From assembly GCF_003443735.1 (NCBI RefSeq), contig NZ_CP031969.1, forward strand, positions 1,240,001 to 1,304,000: DNA of 64,000 bases, given 5' to 3'. A program made the translations under genes and the position numbers. Source of the stretch: Streptomyces sp. CC0208. GTDB lineage: Bacteria > Actinomycetota > Actinomycetes > Streptomycetales > Streptomycetaceae. The stretch's first letter is position 1. Every line of letters begins with the position of its first letter. Positions 18,050-26,538 of the stretch are shown piece after piece. Under the pieces are notes generated by a model, which saw only the letters and a list, made by a program, of their open reading frames with translations, was not told where the DNA came from and made no database searches.

Positions 18050-18993
18050 ACGCGACCCTGCTCGCCCTCGCCCTCTCCCTGCTCTCCTCCGTCGCCTACG
18101 CGGCCGCCGCCGTCGCCCAGGAGCGCCTCGCCTCCCGCAACCCCGGCTCCGGTGTGCTGCGGATGCTGGGCTCGGGTGCCTGGTGGGGGTCCGTCGGGCT
18201 CAACGCGGCGGCCGCGCTGCTGCATGTCGTCGCCCTCAAGTACGGCCCCCTGACCGTGGTCCAGCCGCTCGGCGCCCTCACCCTGGTCGCCGCGGTGCCG
18301 CTGGGCGCGCGGATCGCGGGGCGCCGGGTCAGCGCGACGGAATGGCGGGGCACGGCCTACACGCTGGCCGGTCTCGCCGCGATCCTGGTGGTGGCGTCGG
18401 GCTCCGAGCCCGGGAAGGTGCTGAGCACGTCCGAGGCGGTGGCGGTGGCGGCGGTGACGGCGGCCCTGATCGGTCTGCTGGCCCGCCCCGGCGCCCGGCC
18501 CGGCATACGGCACGCGTCGGCGTCCGGGATCGCCTCGGGGGTGGCCTCCGCGCTCACCCAGACCGTGACGGTGGCCGCGACGGACCGTTCCGAGTCCCTG
18601 CTCAGCGTCCAGGTGATCGGCGTGGCCCTGCTGGTCGCGGCCTTCGCCGCGGGCGGACTCCTGCTTTCCCAGACCGCCTACCGTGACGGCCTGGGCGCCC
18701 CGCTGGCGGTGGTGACCCTGGCCAACCCGGTGGCCGCGGCGATCATCGGCCTCTCCCTGCTGGGCGAGGGTCTGCGCGGCGGCGCGGCGGGAGTGCTGCT
18801 CGCCCTGGCGGGCGCGGGCCTGGCGGCCTGGGGTGTGGTGCTGCTGACCCGGACGGCCCCGGTGCCGGTGGACGACGACCACCCGGTGGCGGCGGTGCTG
18901 GCCCTGGAGCCGTCGACCGCGTCCGTGGAACCGTCCCTGCGGGACATGACAGTGCCCCGGCAGCCGGAGCCGGGGCACCTCACACCTCTGTAG
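18046..18993 (+). CDS. DMT-superfamily (EamA/NIPA-like) membrane transporter
   Basis: A 315-residue protein with about nine to ten hydrophobic segments and the two-fold small-residue repeat pattern of DMT transporters (KYGPLTVVQPLGALTLVAAV in the first half, APLAVVTLANPVAAAIIG in the second). The substrate is unknown. It is translationally coupled to the PAP2 phosphatase gene, so the two probably act in one envelope or efflux function under TetR control. The last 14 codons include a perfect hairpin that looks like the terminator. Confidence 0.8.
   Translation: MNATLLALALSLLSSVAYAAAAVAQERLASRNPGSGVLRMLGSGAWWGSVGLNAAAALLHVVALKYGPLTVVQPLGALTLVAAVPLGARIAGRRVSATEWRGTAYTLAGLAAILVVASGSEPGKVLSTSEAVAVAAVTAALIGLLARPGARPGIRHASASGIASGVASALTQTVTVAATDRSESLLSVQVIGVALLVAAFAAGGLLLSQTAYRDGLGAPLAVVTLANPVAAAIIGLSLLGEGLRGGAAGVLLALAGAGLAAWGVVLLTRTAPVPVDDDHPVAAVLALEPSTASVEPSLRDMTVPRQPEPGHLTPL
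18952..18978. terminator. Hairpin inside the 3' end of the DMT gene
   Basis: GTGCCCCGGC (18952-18961) pairs perfectly with GCCGGGGCAC (18969-18978) around a 7-nt loop. It lies 15 bp before the DMT stop codon and 37 bp from the end of the convergent DUF2510/LURP gene. It could terminate both transcripts. Confidence 0.6.
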
Positions 18994-19014
18994 GAACTCA
19001 GCTCTGCCGGAGGC

Positions 19015-19878
19015 TCAGCCGAACCCGCGGGCGTCCTGCTTCAGCGCCGTGTCGACCGTCAGCGCGGTGGCGACGACCAGGCTCAACAGCGGCTCGGGCA
19101 GCTGGTAGTGGATCTGCAGCACGTAGTTGTCCGCGGTCGTGAACATCGTCTTGGCGAGCCCCTCCCACGTCTTCGTGATCCGGGCGACCTCGTTCTCCGT
19201 GTGGTCGACGATCGCGAAGTTCCAGGCCCGCCAGTTCTCCGCCTTGATGGCCCCGACCCGCTGGCCGTTCACCATCAGCGCGAAGTTGATCTTCCCGATC
19301 ATGTTCTGCTGGACGATCTCACCGACCGGCGAACCGTCCGGGCGCTCCACGATCACCCGCGACTTGAAGATCTTCCCCGGCCGGGTCAGCAGCATGACCG
19401 GCTGCCCGTGGGCGTCGCGGATCTCCAGCTTGATCTTCATGAACTGATCGATGCTGTAGAAGAACCGCACGATCTTGCGGAGGGCGCTCTGCCCGACCTG
19501 GCTGACGGAGCCGAGCTGGTTGCCGTTCTGGTCCATGACCTTGTACTCGTTGGTCAGCTCGATCAGCTTGGCCTTCTGGTTCACCACGAGCACCGGCTCG
19601 GAGAACAGCGTGCCGCCGCCCGCACCGCCCCCGGTGACCCCGGCCTGCTGCTGCACCTGACGCTGCACGCGCGGGTCCGGGCCGGCCGACTGCTGAGGCA
19701 TCTGCGGTGCCTGCTGGACCGGCGGGGCCTTGACGGCTTGAGCCTGGGCCTGCCCCGCCCCCTGCTGGTCCTGGTGCGTGTGCGAGGTCCACTGCGCCCC
19801 GTCCCAGTACCGGAGCGTCTGGGCGGCTCCGTGCGGATCGGGGTACCAGCCTGCAGGTGTGTTCGAATGCGTGGTCAC
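19015..19878 (-). CDS. DUF2510 plus LURP-one/phospholipid-scramblase-like protein
   Basis: A 287-residue protein. Residues about 8-40 form a DUF2510 domain (PAGWYPDPHG, YWDGAQWTSHTHQ). A Gln/Pro-rich linker follows. From about residue 90 there is a scramblase/LURP-one fold of the tubby-like barrel type (FSEPVLVVNQKAKLIELTNE, YKVMDQNGNQLGSVSQVGQ, FKSRVIVERPDG). No membrane helix is obvious except the hydrophobic C-terminus (LLSLVVATALTVDTAL). The function is unknown; such barrels may bind lipid. It is the second DUF2510 gene within 4 kb. Confidence 0.85.
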   Translation of the reverse strand: MTTHSNTPAGWYPDPHGAAQTLRYWDGAQWTSHTHQDQQGAGQAQAQAVKAPPVQQAPQMPQQSAGPDPRVQRQVQQQAGVTGGGAGGGTLFSEPVLVVNQKAKLIELTNEYKVMDQNGNQLGSVSQVGQSALRKIVRFFYSIDQFMKIKLEIRDAHGQPVMLLTRPGKIFKSRVIVERPDGSPVGEIVQQNMIGKINFALMVNGQRVGAIKAENWRAWNFAIVDHTENEVARITKTWEGLAKTMFTTADNYVLQIHYQLPEPLLSLVVATALTVDTALKQDARGFG

Positions 19879-19942
19879 CGGGGCACACTACCCCGGGACC
19901 ACCGCATTCCGGCCAGGTGAATTACCGCCCCCCCGTACGGCT

Positions 19943-21997
19943 TTACCTGGTGATGACGGCGGGGTCGCTCACCCCGGGGCGCCCGTTCTCGACATGTCCG
20001 GCGAATCGCCTGAGGAACGCCGTGTCGACGTCGGAGGTGACCGTGAGGTCGTACCAGCGACGGCTCTTGGCGAGGCGGAAGGTGTGCCGGACGGTGGCAC
20101 CGGCCCGCACGGTGAAGGTCCTCGCGGGGTCGCCGTAGCCGCTCGCGACCTTCAGACGGGCCGTCGTGGAGCCCTTGTTGGTGAAGGTCAGCTCGACGTC
20201 GTCGCCTTCGTGGCGGGCGGTGACCTCGGGACCGGCGCTCTTGTTCGAGCCCTTGAAGACGCGCAGGAAGCCCGCCGGGCCGTGCACGGTCAGGTCGTAC
20301 GACCCCTTGGAGTACGCCGAGTTCCAGGTGTCCGAGACGCTCTTGCCGGCCTCGGTGGTGTAACTCCAGGGCCCGTCGGCGCGGTTGCCGGAGGTCACCA
20401 GGAAGGCGGCGCCGGCCTTGGCGCCGGAGGCGAAGGTGAGTGTGAAGGTCCCGCTCTTCACGTCCACCGAACCGTCCACGCGCGGGGCGTACTTGAGCGG
20501 GCGGGCGGGGCGCAGGCCGCGCTCCTGCTTGGGCAGGGAGCCGACGGCGGGCGGGACGGGCACGTAGTCGGGGTGGCGCTCGCGGTCCGGCGGCGCGTAG
20601 CCGTCGGTGTCCGGGAGGGCGACCGGCCTGGTGTCCTTGCGGGAGAAGTCGAAGGCCGAGGTCAGGTCGCCGCAGACGGCGCGCCGCCAGGGCGAGATGT
20701 TGGGCTCGTGGACGCCGAAGCGCCGCTCCAGGAAGCGGATGATCGAGGTGTGGTCGAGTGTCTCGGAACAGACGTAACCGCCCTTGCTCCAGGGCGAGAC
20801 GACGAGCATCGGCACGCGCTGGCCGAGGCCGTAGGGGCCGGCCGGGTGGTTGGCGTCGCCCTTGAACAGGTCGAGGGCGGGGTCGACCGTGGACTTGCCC
20901 TGGGCCGCGGAGCCGGGCGGGAAGGCGGGCACCACGTGGTCGAAGAAGCCGTCGTTCTCGTCGTAGGTGATGAACAGGGCCGTCTTCGCCCACACCTTCG
21001 GGTCGGCGGTGAGCGCGTCCAGGACCTGGGCGATGTACCAGGCACCGTAGTTCGCGGGCCAGTTGGGGTGCTCGGTGAAGGCCTCGGGGGCGACGATCCA
21101 GGAGACCTGGGGCAGCTTTCCGGCCTTCACGTCGGCCTTCAGCTGGTCGAAATAGCCCTCGCCCTTGGTGTAGTCCGTGCCGGTGCGGGCCTTGTCGTAC
21201 AGCGGGTCGCCGGGCTTGGCGTTGCGGTACTGGTTGAAGTAGAGCAGCGAGTTGTCGCCGTAGTTTCCCCGGTAGGCGTCCGGGATCCAGCCCCAGGAAC
21301 CGTTCGCGTCGAGGCCGTCGCCGACGTCCTGGTAGATCTTCCAGGAGACGCCGGCCTTCTCCAGTCGCTCGGGGTAGGTCGTCCAGCCGTAGCCGACCTC
21401 GTCGTTGCCGAGGACCGGGCCGCCGCCCTGGCCGTCGTTGCCCGTGTAGCCCGTCCACATGTAGTAGCGGTTGGGGTCGGTCGAGCCGATGAACGAGCAG
21501 TGGTAGGCGTCGCAGATGGTGAAGGAGTCGGCGAGGGCGTAGTGGAACGGGATGTCCTCGCGGTTCAGGTACGCCATCGTCGTGGAGCCCTTATTGGGGA
21601 CCCATTTGTCGTACTTGCCCCCGTTGAAGGCGGCGTGTCCGTCGTTCCAGCCGTGCGGGAGGTCCTGGATGAACTGGAGCCCCAAGTCGTCGGCCTCGGG
21701 GCGGAACGGCAGGATCTCCTTGCCGTTCTTGTCCGTCTGGTGCCAGACCGGCTTGCCGTTCTCCAGCGTCACCGGGCGCGGGTCGCCGAAGCCGCGAACG
21801 CCCCTGAGCGAGCCGAAGTAGTGGTCGAAGGACCGGTTCTCCTGCATCAGGACGACGACGTGCTCGACGTCCTCGATCGTCCCCGTGCGGTGGTGGGCCG
21901 GGAGCGCGGCGGCGCGCTGGATGCTGTTCGAAAGAGCCGTGAAGGCGGTGGTGGCGCCCGCGAGCTGGAGGAATCTGCGCCGGTTGACGTCGGACAT
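19943..21997 (-). CDS. Phosphocholine-specific phospholipase C, Tat-exported
   Basis: A 684-residue secreted enzyme of the acid phosphatase AcpA/PC-PLC family. It hydrolyses phosphatidylcholine or sphingomyelin to release phosphocholine. The Tat signal is NRRRFLQLAGATTAF at the N-terminus. The catalytic region opens with HVVVLMQENRSFDHYFG (metal and nucleophile region) and later has TYDENDGFFDHVVPAFPPG. Two C-terminal beta domains follow (FTLTFASGAKAGAAFLVTSG; DVELTFTNKGSTTARLKV). Length matches the family. I found no clear PHO box upstream, although phosphate control would be plausible. Confidence 0.92.
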   Translation of the reverse strand: MSDVNRRRFLQLAGATTAFTALSNSIQRAAALPAHHRTGTIEDVEHVVVLMQENRSFDHYFGSLRGVRGFGDPRPVTLENGKPVWHQTDKNGKEILPFRPEADDLGLQFIQDLPHGWNDGHAAFNGGKYDKWVPNKGSTTMAYLNREDIPFHYALADSFTICDAYHCSFIGSTDPNRYYMWTGYTGNDGQGGGPVLGNDEVGYGWTTYPERLEKAGVSWKIYQDVGDGLDANGSWGWIPDAYRGNYGDNSLLYFNQYRNAKPGDPLYDKARTGTDYTKGEGYFDQLKADVKAGKLPQVSWIVAPEAFTEHPNWPANYGAWYIAQVLDALTADPKVWAKTALFITYDENDGFFDHVVPAFPPGSAAQGKSTVDPALDLFKGDANHPAGPYGLGQRVPMLVVSPWSKGGYVCSETLDHTSIIRFLERRFGVHEPNISPWRRAVCGDLTSAFDFSRKDTRPVALPDTDGYAPPDRERHPDYVPVPPAVGSLPKQERGLRPARPLKYAPRVDGSVDVKSGTFTLTFASGAKAGAAFLVTSGNRADGPWSYTTEAGKSVSDTWNSAYSKGSYDLTVHGPAGFLRVFKGSNKSAGPEVTARHEGDDVELTFTNKGSTTARLKVASGYGDPARTFTVRAGATVRHTFRLAKSRRWYDLTVTSDVDTAFLRRFAGHVENGRPGVSDPAVITR

Positions 21998-22165
21998 GAG
22001 TGAGGGACCTCTCAATCCTGCGCATCGATGGCCCGCATGTGACGGAAGGTGCGCGCAGCGAGTGTTCCAAGAGCAACAAACGTCAGGGAAGGGTGCGGTG
22101 GCGCTGATGTGAAAGTCGTGGGTACGGGAGGTGTGGCGGACCCCGATCTGGGGATGGTCGCGATC

Positions 22166-23452
22166 ATGACAGCGACACCACATACGGACGCGCCACCCAC
22201 CGAACGACCTGTACGGCAGCTCCTCGCCGCCTCCGTGGGCAATGCCGTGGAGTGGTACGACTGGTACGCCTACACGTTCTTGGCCACCTACATCGCCGGC
22301 GCGGTCTTCCCCAAGGGGGCGAACGACTCGCTGGTGCCCCTGCTGTCGACGTTCGCGGTGTTCGCGGTCGGCTTCTTCATGCGGCCGGTCGGCGGCCTGC
22401 TGATGGGGGCGATCGCGGACCGGCACGGGCGGCGCTCGGCGCTGACGGTCACCATTCTGCTGATGGGCGGGAGCAGTCTCCTGGTCGGGCTGACACCGAC
22501 GTACGCGGCGGTCGGCGTCCTGTCTCCGGTCGTGCTGGTGCTCGCGCGCCTGCTCCAAGGGCTGTCCGTGGGCGGGGAGTTCGCGGCCTCGACGACCTTC
22601 CTGGTCGAGTCGGCGCGGCCCGGCCGACGCGGGCTGTTCTCCAGCTTCCAGTACGTGTCGACGACGGCCGGACAGCTTCTGGCCTCTGGGATCGCCACGC
22701 TGCTGGTGGACACGCTGGACGAGGGGCGGATGGACAGCTGGGGGTGGCGCGTCCCGTTCGCCCTCGGAGCCGTGCTGTCCCTGGTCGGGTTCTGGATCCG
22801 GCAAGGCGCGCAGGAGACGCGCAGCGAGGAGCAGCGGCGGGCGCCGCGTCCCGGTCTCCTCGAGGGCTTGCGGCGCCATCCGCGCGAGTCCCTGCTGATC
22901 TGCGGGATCACCATGGGCGGCACGATCGCGTACTACACGTGGACGTCTTATCTGCCGACGTACGCCGAACTGAACGCCGGTGTCGCCAAGTCGGACGCGT
23001 TGCTCGCGGGGACGATCTCGCTCGCCTTCTTCGGGGTGCTCCAGCCGCTCGGCGGGCTGTTGTCGGACCGCTTCGGGCGCCGGCCGTTGCTGCTGTTCTT
23101 CGGGCTGGGCTTCGCGCTGCTGAGTGTGCCGCTGCTGCACGCGCTGCGGGACTCCTTCGCGGTGCTGCTGCTCGTGCAGTGTGCGGGGATGGTGTTGCTG
23201 ACCGGGTTCACGTCGATCAGCGCGGCGGTGAACGCGGAGGTGTTCCCGGCGCGGGTCCGGGCGGCCGGGATCGGGTTCCCCTACTCGCTGACGGTCGCGG
23301 TGTTCGGGGGGACGGCACCGTATGTGGGCACGCTGTTCAAGGAGTTGGGCCACGCGGGAGCGTTTCCCTGGTACGTGGCCGCCCTCTGCCTCGGCTCCTC
23401 ACTGGTCTATCTGCGGCTCCCGGAGACCGCTCACGGAGAACTGCGCCGCTAG
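22166..23452 (+). CDS. MFS transporter, metabolite:H+ symporter family
   Basis: A 428-residue, 12-helix permease of the MHS branch (related to ProP, KgtP and shikimate permeases). Marks are GNAVEWYDWYAYTFLATYIA in helix 1, the loop motif DRHGRRSALT, GLSVGGEFAASTTFLVE in helix 4-5 and DRFGRRPLLL in the second half. Substrates of the family are small organic acids or osmolytes, and the substrate here is unknown. ATG 22154 is an alternative start. The 3' end overlaps the convergent isomerase gene by 54 bp. Confidence 0.87.
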   Translation: MTATPHTDAPPTERPVRQLLAASVGNAVEWYDWYAYTFLATYIAGAVFPKGANDSLVPLLSTFAVFAVGFFMRPVGGLLMGAIADRHGRRSALTVTILLMGGSSLLVGLTPTYAAVGVLSPVVLVLARLLQGLSVGGEFAASTTFLVESARPGRRGLFSSFQYVSTTAGQLLASGIATLLVDTLDEGRMDSWGWRVPFALGAVLSLVGFWIRQGAQETRSEEQRRAPRPGLLEGLRRHPRESLLICGITMGGTIAYYTWTSYLPTYAELNAGVAKSDALLAGTISLAFFGVLQPLGGLLSDRFGRRPLLLFFGLGFALLSVPLLHALRDSFAVLLLVQCAGMVLLTGFTSISAAVNAEVFPARVRAAGIGFPYSLTVAVFGGTAPYVGTLFKELGHAGAFPWYVAALCLGSSLVYLRLPETAHGELRR

Positions 23453-24370
23453 CGCCCGCTTCGCCACCGCCGTGCCCGACCTCAGCGCGGCCACCGGATC
23501 GGCGGCCTCGTCCAGCTCGATCAGGACCGTGTCCGCGCCGGGCGTCGCGGACATCGCGTCCGCCCAGCCCTCCCAGTCGACGATCCCCGTGCCCAACTCC
23601 GTCATGTACGGCTGCTGTCGGGCGTACACCGTCTCGTCGATCGTGAGGTGGACGTCGATCGGGGCGACCGCGTCCTTCCAGTGGGCCAGGGCCGTGCGCG
23701 GGGTGTGGCGCCGGGCCACCGCGACGGGGTCGCCGCCGCCCAGGGCGATGTGGCAGGAGTCGGGGCACAGCCAGACATAGCGCGGGTCGGTCAGGGCCAT
23801 GAACAGGTCGATGTCCCGCTCGTACCACAGGGTGCTGTGGGACTCGGTGTGGAAGGCCAGCCGCACCCCGTACCGGGACACCGCCTCACCCACCGCGTGC
23901 GCGATGTCGGCCATGCGGGTCATGTAGGCGGCGTCGACGAAGAAGGGCGGGCGGGTGCCGTACGTCGCTCTCATCGGCAGTCCGGCGACGAGGACCTCGG
24001 CGCCCACCTCGGCGAGGAAGGCGGCGCGGCGCTCGGCGTCGGCGACGATCGCGGGGAGGTTGTCGCCGTGCCGCCAGTCGGGGGCGTCGCTGTCGGCGAT
24101 GAAGGCGCTGACGACGGTCAGGCCCCGGCCGGTCAGTTCCCGGCGGAACGCCTGCGCGCTGCCGTACGCGCGCAGCGCCGAGTCGATGCCGCCGGGCGCG
24201 AATGTCAGCTCGATGCCGGTGACCTCGGTCTCGGCGAGCGTGTCCAGCACCCGCCGCCAGAAGCGGTCCGGATGATCCGCGGCCCAGTCGCGTACCGCGT
24301 CGGCGGAGTCGAGGTCCCAGAATCCGGGGTGGTAGAAGGTGACGACGTCCGTCGCGAAACGAGGGCTCAT
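23399..24370 (-). CDS. Sugar phosphate isomerase/epimerase-family TIM-barrel enzyme
   Basis: A 323-residue AP-endonuclease-2-like TIM barrel. Candidate metal ligands lie in GIELTFAPGG (Glu), LAFHTESHSTLWYE (His/Glu), WLCPDSCHIAL (Asp/His) and TALAHWKDA (His), ending with DTVLIELDEA. Family members epimerise or isomerise sugars or keto-sugars, and some cleave 3-keto-glycosides. It is the last gene of a minus-strand operon, starting within the deaminase stop (ATGA). Next to a pyranose-oxidase-like gene, an action on an oxidised sugar is a reasonable inference; the exact reaction is not readable. Confidence 0.82.
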   Translation of the reverse strand: MSPRFATDVVTFYHPGFWDLDSADAVRDWAADHPDRFWRRVLDTLAETEVTGIELTFAPGGIDSALRAYGSAQAFRRELTGRGLTVVSAFIADSDAPDWRHGDNLPAIVADAERRAAFLAEVGAEVLVAGLPMRATYGTRPPFFVDAAYMTRMADIAHAVGEAVSRYGVRLAFHTESHSTLWYERDIDLFMALTDPRYVWLCPDSCHIALGGGDPVAVARRHTPRTALAHWKDAVAPIDVHLTIDETVYARQQPYMTELGTGIVDWEGWADAMSATPGADTVLIELDEAADPVAALRSGTAVAKRALAAQFSVSGLREPQIDQ

Positions 24371-24978
24371 TCCGTTCCCCCGCGCGCGTTGTAGACGACG
24401 ACCTCGTCGGACTCGTCAACGGCCTTGCGGTAGTCGCGGAACACCGCGAGCGCCTCGTCCCTGAGGACATCGCGCACGACCTCGATGCCTCGCGTCTCGA
24501 ACTGCTCGGCCCAGTCCGCGCCGACCGGGCCCTCGTCGAAGGTGGTGATCTCCTCCAGTTCCGGGCCCTGACCCGCGACCACCAAGCCGCGCACCCCGGA
24601 CCACATCGTGGCGCCGTAACACTGCACGCAGGGGCGCCAGTTGACGACCAGTTCGTGGGACGGCAGGCCGTCCCCGCCGAGGTCCCAGCTGCCGGTGGCG
24701 ATCTGGGCGAGGCCGAGCGCGACGACCTCGGCGTGCGCGCTGGAGACTCCGGTGGACAGGACGACGTTCACGCCGACGGAGACGATCCTGCCGGACTCGC
24801 GCTCGGCGACGAGCGCGGCGAACGGACCGCCGTTGCCCTCGCGCCAGTTGCGGTCGGCGAGGCGGTGCACGAGACGCATCCGGTCCTCGCGGGAGGGTAC
24901 GGCGGCGGGCGCGTCGGCGAGTTCGTCGTCGATCCAGGCGGGCAGGGCCACGCGGTATTCCCTGGCGATGTCGATCAC
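24367..24978 (-). CDS. Nucleoside/cytidine-deaminase-family zinc hydrolase
   Basis: A 203-residue deaminase. Zinc ligands and the catalytic Glu are in SSAHAEVVAL (HAE) and WRPCVQCYGATMWSG (PCxxC), with the GGPFAALVAE strand before them, as in guanine/tRNA-adenosine deaminase relatives. The C-terminal extension of about 60 residues is longer than in simple guanine deaminases. The start is GTG 24978, preceded by AGAGGAA. It lies between the GMC oxidase and the isomerase genes in one operon, which points to an aminated substrate. Base specificity cannot be assigned. Confidence 0.85.
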   Translation of the reverse strand: MIDIAREYRVALPAWIDDELADAPAAVPSREDRMRLVHRLADRNWREGNGGPFAALVAERESGRIVSVGVNVVLSTGVSSAHAEVVALGLAQIATGSWDLGGDGLPSHELVVNWRPCVQCYGATMWSGVRGLVVAGQGPELEEITTFDEGPVGADWAEQFETRGIEVVRDVLRDEALAVFRDYRKAVDESDEVVVYNARGGTE

Positions 24979-24999
24979 GGTTCGGTTCCTCTCGGTGGT

Positions 25000-26508
25000 T
25001 CAGGTGCGTGCGGTGACGGCACGGGCGGCCCGTACCGCGGTGACGGCGCCGGTCAGGGTGACGTTGGCGGCCATCGCCGTGGGAACGACCCCGTTGCCCG
25101 CCAGGTACAGGTTGTCGAAGCCCCACACCCTCCCGTCCGGGTCGCACACGCCGGCGCCGTCGTCGGTGACGCCTGCCCGGACCGTGCCGGTCAGATGCAG
25201 CGACGAACCGGGCGGAAGCACCGCGGACTCGGTGGCGGGATCGAAGGGGCCGAACTCCTCGGCGAGGGACCGGACTTCGTCCAGCGCCCGCCGGATCAGC
25301 GCGCGGTCGGACTCGGAGTAGCCGAACTCGACGCGGATGCGGGGCAGTCCGGCCAGGTCGGTCTCGCGCGCCGAGAACACGAGCCGGTTCTGCGGGCGCG
25401 ACTCGACGGGGACGTACAGCGACAGACCGACGGAGTGCGCGAGGGGCCGGCCGGCCCCGTCGACGTAGGTGCGGTTCATGATCTGGCCGTGGAAGGGCTG
25501 GTCGGGTCCGTTGCACGGCAGCCACAGCGAGTCCGTGCTGAACTCGCCGGGGCGCGGCAGGGGCAGGGCGTCGGGGTCCAGGCCGAAGCGGTCGAGGTCG
25601 AGCAGGACGCGGGCGGTGACGAAGGCGTGCTCGTTGAGCCGGCGGCCCAGGGCCTCGGGGCGGATGCCGGAGGCGTAGAGGAGTTGCGGGGTGCGCAGGG
25701 CGTCGGCGCACACCACCACGGTGCCGGCGCGGAGTTCGGTCTCGGTGCCGTCGGCGACGCGGCGCAGGCGGGCCCCGGTGACCCGGTCGGCGTCCCGGAC
25801 GAGGGCGGTCACGAGGGTGCCGGTGAGCAGGGTGAAGGCGGGATCGCCGCCCCGCGCGAGTGCGGGGAAGATCGTTCCGGGTGCCGTGCGGGGCATGGGG
25901 CCCGAGGGTGTGGGGGTGACGGCCATGGGCATGGGCTGCGGGGCCCGGTCGGCCGGCCCGGCATCGCCGTAGCGTCGGCGCAGGACGTCGAGGACGAGTC
26001 CGCCGACCTTGGTCGGGCCGATCGCGGCGGGTGTGACGGCGAGCAGCCGGCGTGCGGTGTCGAGGTCGGCCGCCCAGGCGTCAGGGTCGCCGAAGTCGAA
26101 GACCTCGTCCCCGGCGGGCCACGGCGTGGCCGCGGTCCAGTGGACGCCCATGCCGCCCGCGTTCCAGGCGAGCGCGGCCTGCGGCATCGCCTCGGCGTCC
26201 TCGCCGAAGGCGAGCGCGTGGAACATGCCGGGGATGAGGTCGGGGAGGCTGCCGGCGACCTCACGGACCACCTCCGCTCCCGTGTACATGCCCTGGATGC
26301 CGGTGGCGACCTTGTCGTTGTAGCGGGACCACAGGTCGGGGTCGTCGAGGTCGTGGAGGTGCCGTCCCGGCGTGCCGCCGATCGGGCTGCCGCCGTCGGC
26401 CATGGTGATGTGCAGCGCGGGATCGCTCTCGCGCAGGAGGCGGGCCACGAGGGAGCCCATGATGCCGCTGCCCACGATGAGGACGTCGGTGCGGGGGGTG
26501 TGGGTCAA
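25000..26508 (-). CDS. GMC-family FAD oxidoreductase, pyranose-oxidase-like
   Basis: A 502-residue flavoenzyme. The FAD Rossmann motif is LIVGSGIMGSLVARLL at residues 9-24. GGMGVHWTAATPWPAG is the flavin-side loop of the pyranose 2-oxidase group. The C-terminal catalytic pair appears as His in SSLHLTGTVRAG and Asn in GNGVVPTAMAANVTLTG. Family members oxidise a sugar hydroxyl at C2 or C3. There is no signal peptide, so it works inside the cell on an imported substrate. The start is TTG 26508 with GGAG 6 nt upstream. It is followed by the deaminase gene after 21 bp. Confidence 0.85.
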   Translation of the reverse strand: MTHTPRTDVLIVGSGIMGSLVARLLRESDPALHITMADGGSPIGGTPGRHLHDLDDPDLWSRYNDKVATGIQGMYTGAEVVREVAGSLPDLIPGMFHALAFGEDAEAMPQAALAWNAGGMGVHWTAATPWPAGDEVFDFGDPDAWAADLDTARRLLAVTPAAIGPTKVGGLVLDVLRRRYGDAGPADRAPQPMPMAVTPTPSGPMPRTAPGTIFPALARGGDPAFTLLTGTLVTALVRDADRVTGARLRRVADGTETELRAGTVVVCADALRTPQLLYASGIRPEALGRRLNEHAFVTARVLLDLDRFGLDPDALPLPRPGEFSTDSLWLPCNGPDQPFHGQIMNRTYVDGAGRPLAHSVGLSLYVPVESRPQNRLVFSARETDLAGLPRIRVEFGYSESDRALIRRALDEVRSLAEEFGPFDPATESAVLPPGSSLHLTGTVRAGVTDDGAGVCDPDGRVWGFDNLYLAGNGVVPTAMAANVTLTGAVTAVRAARAVTART

Positions 26509-26538
26509 GTGGAGCTCCGGGTACGTGTGGTGTGGGGG

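Noticed and set aside
19778..22003. Long plus-strand frame across the phospholipase C gene
   Set aside because: The minus strand has the Tat signal, catalytic motifs and family length; the plus frame shows no domain.
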